In this document: in pieces, positions 61,122-64,000 of the stretch | Position numbering within the stretch: the stretch's first letter is position 1 | How the letters are laid out: each line of letters opens with the position of its first letter | Assembly (NCBI RefSeq): GCF_009933175.1 | Contig: NZ_MAEJ01000015.1 | Span: forward strand, 1 to 64,000 | Source: Candidatus Enterococcus huntleyi | Lineage (GTDB): Bacteria; Bacillota; Bacilli; Lactobacillales; Enterococcaceae | Direction: 5' to 3' | Length of the DNA stretch: 64,000 nt | Translations under genes and position numbers: made by a program | The notes under the pieces: generated by a model | Told to the model about the DNA's origin: nothing | The model's database searches: none | The model's input: the letters and a program-made list of their open reading frames with translations, nothing else

Positions 61122-64000
61122 TTAAAACATATCGAACAACGATAATTGATTTTCATCTGGCAAGTCTTTTAAGACACCATTTTCATTCATATATTCAATT
61201 AAAGTTTTCGAGACTTTTGCACGAGTTGCTAAGTCTTCTTTAGATAGGAAAGGACCATTCTTTCTGGCTTCAACAATTTGTTTAGCCACGTTGGCACCCA
61301 AACTTGGGACTGCTCGGAAAGGTGCAATTAAGCGATCGCCATCAATTACGAAGTTTTCAGCATCAGACTTATACAAATCAATCATGCCAAAACTAAAGCC
61401 TCGTTCAATCATTTCATTGGCTAATTCGAGAACAGTTAGTAAGTTCTTTTCCTTCGTCGATGCATCCATCCCTTTATCGGTAATTTCTTTCATACGTTCC
61501 TTGACTGCGTCCTTGCCTTTTGACATCGCTACTAAGTCAAAGTCATCAGCCCGTACAGAGAAGTAAGCACAGTAATATAGAATTGGGAAATAGACTTTAA
61601 AATAAGCTACCCGCAAGGCCATTAAGACATAGGCTGCCGCATGGGCTTTCGGGAACATATATTTAATTTTCGAACAAGAATCAATATACCAATCTGGTAC
61701 ATTATTCTCTTTCATCGCTGTTAGATACTCATTACGAAGTTCATCAGGAATCTTATTCCACAAACCTTTACGCACTGTTTCCATAATCTTAAAGGCCATC
61801 CCACTATCAAGACCCGCGTGAATCAAATAGACCATGATGTCATCCCGACAGCCAATAACTTCGGCTAGATTGGCTTCGCCGCGACGAATTAATTCCTCCG
61901 CATTGCCTAACCACACGTCGGTTCCGTGAGACAAGCCAGAAATTTGCAACAGTTCGGCAAAGGTTGACGGATGCGTTTCTTCTAACATGCCTCGAACAAA
62001 ACGGGTCCCAAACTCGGGAATTCCTAATGTCCCAGTTTTTGAATAAATTTGATCTTGCTCAACACCTAAAACTTCTGGTCCAGCAAATATTCGCATGACT
62101 TCTGGATCATCTGTCGGAATCGTTTTTGGTTCAATCCCAGATAAATCCTGGAGCATCCGAATAACGGTTGGATCATCATGTCCTAGAATATCTAGTTTCA
62201 AGATATTGTCGTGAATCGAATGGAAATCAAAGTGAGTCGTTTTCCATTCAGAATTTTGATCATCCGCTGGGTATTGAATTGGTGAAAAATCATACACATC
62301 CATGTAGTCAGGAATAACAATAATCCCCCCCGGATGCTGCCCGGTTGTTCGTTTAACTCCAGTTGCACCCTTGGCTAGACGATCAATCTCAGCCGCTCTA
62401 AAGTGCAGATTATTGTCTCGTTCATAGCCTTTAACGAATCCGTAAGCTGTCTTATCGGCAACTGTACCAATTGTACCCGCTCTAAAGACATAGTCTTCAC
62501 CGAAAAGCACTTTCGTATAGTTATGGGCTTCGGCTTGGTAATCCCCCGAGAAGTTCAAATCAATATCGGGGACTTTATCGCCATGGAAGCCTAAGAAGGT
62601 TTCAAAGGGAATATCGTGGCCATCTTTAAACAGACGAGCACCACAATTTGGACATTTTTTCTCTGGCATATCAAAGCCCGAACCATAAGAACCATCTTCA
62701 TAAAACTCAGAATATTTACATTCAGGACAATGATAATGTGGCGCTAAAGGATTGACCTCGGTAATCCCAGTCATAGTCGCAACAAAGCTCGAACCAACCG
62801 AACCCCGTGAACCAACCAAATAGCCATCCTCATTACTTTTATGCACAAGTTTCTGCGAAATCAAATAGATCACTGAGAAACCATTACCGATGATACTATC
62901 TAACTCTTTTTTCAACCGTTTTTCGACGATATCAGGGAGTGGATCACCATACAGCTCTTTTGCGCGATTGTAGCTGAGATCTGTAATTTCTTGCTCTGAG
63001 CCAGGAATTTTCGGTGTATATAAATCATCTTTGACTGGTACAACTTCGTCACACATATCAGCAATTTTATTAGGATTGGTGACGACTAATTCCATCGCCA
63101 TCTCCTCACCCATGAATTGGAAGGCCGTCAGCATTTCATCAGTCGTTCTAAAATGAACAGCTGGTAAACTATGACGATTTAGCGGATTAGCCCCGCCCAT
63201 CGAATTCACAAGAATCTTGCGATAGATTGCATCTTCCTCATTCAAATAATGAGTATTACCTGTTGCGACAACAATTTTACCTAGTTCTTGGCCAATCTTC
63301 ACTAGATTTTTTATTATATCCTCTAAATCTTTGGTATTCTTCACTAACTCTTGTTCAATTAAGGGCGCATAGACCGCTTTTGGCATCACTTCAATATAAT
63401 CATAAAATTTTGCGCGGTTTTTGGCTTCTTCGACCCCTTTTTGCATCATCGCTTCAAAAATTTCACCCTTGTCACAGGCTGAACCGATTAAGAGACCGTC
63501 TCTTAATTTTGTTAGCTGTGAGCGAGGAATCCGCGGTACGCGCTCAAAATAATTGACATTGGACATCGAAATTAATTTGAACAGATTTTTCAAGCCAGCT
63601 TGCGTCTGAGCTAAAATAGTTACATGAAAGGGTCGCGCTCGTTTGTACGAATCGCCTTCACCAATATGCCTATTTAAATGATCATGATAAAACATTTCAT
63701 GATTTTCCATCGCTTCTTTAATGAATATCCAAGCCAAGTGGCCAGTCGCTTCCGCATCATAGACTGCCCGGTGATGTTGTTCTAAATTGACGCCAAATTT
63801 CTTAGACAACACACCTAAACCAAAGCGTTTAAATTGAGGATACAAATAACGAGCTAATTCTAACGTATCAATCACCGGATTAGGGGCTTCCGGAATGCCA
63901 TACTTCGCATAACTAGTATTTAAGAATCCCATATCAAATGACGCATTGTGGGCTACTAGAACATCTTCTCCGGCAAACTCGAGAAACATCCGTAAGACTT
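61122..64000 (-). CDS. polC: DNA polymerase III alpha subunit, PolC type (5' part outside window)
   Basis: The replicative DNA polymerase of Gram-positive bacteria. About 959 C-terminal codons are present of an expected 1440-1450; the frame is open to the window edge, so the N-terminal OB region and most of the proofreading exonuclease start lie outside. Visible here: exonuclease end ([16 protein letters not shown]), PHP remainder, a four-Cys zinc module (HCPECKY, then KCPNCG), catalytic Asp pair in [10 protein letters not shown], and the DNA-binding end. A terminator follows. Gene order polC then rimP is common; here ROK and GNAT genes lie between. Confidence 0.97.
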   Translation of the reverse strand, partial: VLRMFLEFAGEDVLVAHNASFDMGFLNTSYAKYGIPEAPNPVIDTLELARYLYPQFKRFGLGVLSKKFGVNLEQHHRAVYDAEATGHLAWIFIKEAMENHEMFYHDHLNRHIGEGDSYKRARPFHVTILAQTQAGLKNLFKLISMSNVNYFERVPRIPRSQLTKLRDGLLIGSACDKGEIFEAMMQKGVEEAKNRAKFYDYIEVMPKAVYAPLIEQELVKNTKDLEDIIKNLVKIGQELGKIVVATGNTHYLNEEDAIYRKILVNSMGGANPLNRHSLPAVHFRTTDEMLTAFQFMGEEMAMELVVTNPNKIADMCDEVVPVKDDLYTPKIPGSEQEITDLSYNRAKELYGDPLPDIVEKRLKKELDSIIGNGFSVIYLISQKLVHKSNEDGYLVGSRGSVGSSFVATMTGITEVNPLAPHYHCPECKYSEFYEDGSYGSGFDMPEKKCPNCGARLFKDGHDIPFETFLGFHGDKVPDIDLNFSGDYQAEAHNYTKVLFGEDYVFRAGTIGTVADKTAYGFVKGYERDNNLHFRAAEIDRLAKGATGVKRTTGQHPGGIIVIPDYMDVYDFSPIQYPADDQNSEWKTTHFDFHSIHDNILKLDILGHDDPTVIRMLQDLSGIEPKTIPTDDPEVMRIFAGPEVLGVEQDQIYSKTGTLGIPEFGTRFVRGMLEETHPSTFAELLQISGLSHGTDVWLGNAEELIRRGEANLAEVIGCRDDIMVYLIHAGLDSGMAFKIMETVRKGLWNKIPDELRNEYLTAMKENNVPDWYIDSCSKIKYMFPKAHAAAYVLMALRVAYFKVYFPILYYCAYFSVRADDFDLVAMSKGKDAVKERMKEITDKGMDASTKEKNLLTVLELANEMIERGFSFGMIDLYKSDAENFVIDGDRLIAPFRAVPSLGANVAKQIVEARKNGPFLSKEDLATRAKVSKTLIEYMNENGVLKDLPDENQLSLFDMF

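Overview
The window is low-GC Gram-positive DNA from a lactic acid bacterium, most likely an Enterococcus or a close relative. This rests on the AT-rich base composition, strong AGGAGG ribosome sites, giant LPxTG wall-anchored proteins, Mga-type regulators, PolC, and the rimP-nusA-rnpM-ylxQ-infB-rbfA-truB-ribF order. The species cannot be fixed from sequence reading alone. Almost every gene is on the minus strand. I see no rRNA, tRNA, CRISPR array or prophage.

Layout. 0.1-4.2 kb: a MarR-controlled heterodimeric ABC multidrug exporter. 4.5-35.1 kb: a surface-protein island with four LPxTG proteins of 1712-2214 residues (about 22 kb of coding sequence), interrupted only by a divergent asnC/isochorismatase pair. 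Two proteins (A, D) carry 13 and 16 Cna-B/SpaA-like repeats of about 93 residues. The other two (B, C) carry 13 and 16 Ig-like Big_3 repeats of about 75 residues plus a MucBP domain. A, B and D each follow an Mga-like regulator gene that overlaps, by 8-11 nt, a gene for a small exported or membrane protein. C has no such pair. 35.4-37.9 kb: a GH4 6-phospho-beta-glucosidase with a divergent RpiR regulator. 38-39.9 kb: a gene-poor stretch with an NTF2-like gene and an IS200/IS605-type insertion sequence.

39.9-51.2 kb: a BcrA-type ABC transporter, an AAA/DUF4143 ATPase, a MerR regulator (Cys52, AdhR/NmlR type) behind an aldo-keto reductase, a DXS-like enzyme with the same MerR-type promoter, a 48-residue novel ORF, a vitamin B6-type salvage cluster (kinase, ECF S-component, UPF0340), glycerate kinase and a sugar acetyltransferase. 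51.3-58.7 kb: ribF, truB, rbfA, infB (with a 1-nt frameshift in its low-complexity linker), ylxQ, rnpM, nusA, rimP. The rimP leader holds a promoter followed at once by a weak terminator hairpin, a likely NusA-type attenuator. 59-64 kb: a GNAT gene with a 16-codon leader ORF, a ROK protein without the usual zinc motif, and polC running off the window edge.

The candidate undescribed system is the three-gene cassette (Mga-like regulator, translationally coupled small protein, giant adhesin), present three times. The small proteins are very divergent but share a terminal motif resembling FGxQLxxLSGxLLxG. They look like a dedicated partner of the regulator or of the adhesin.
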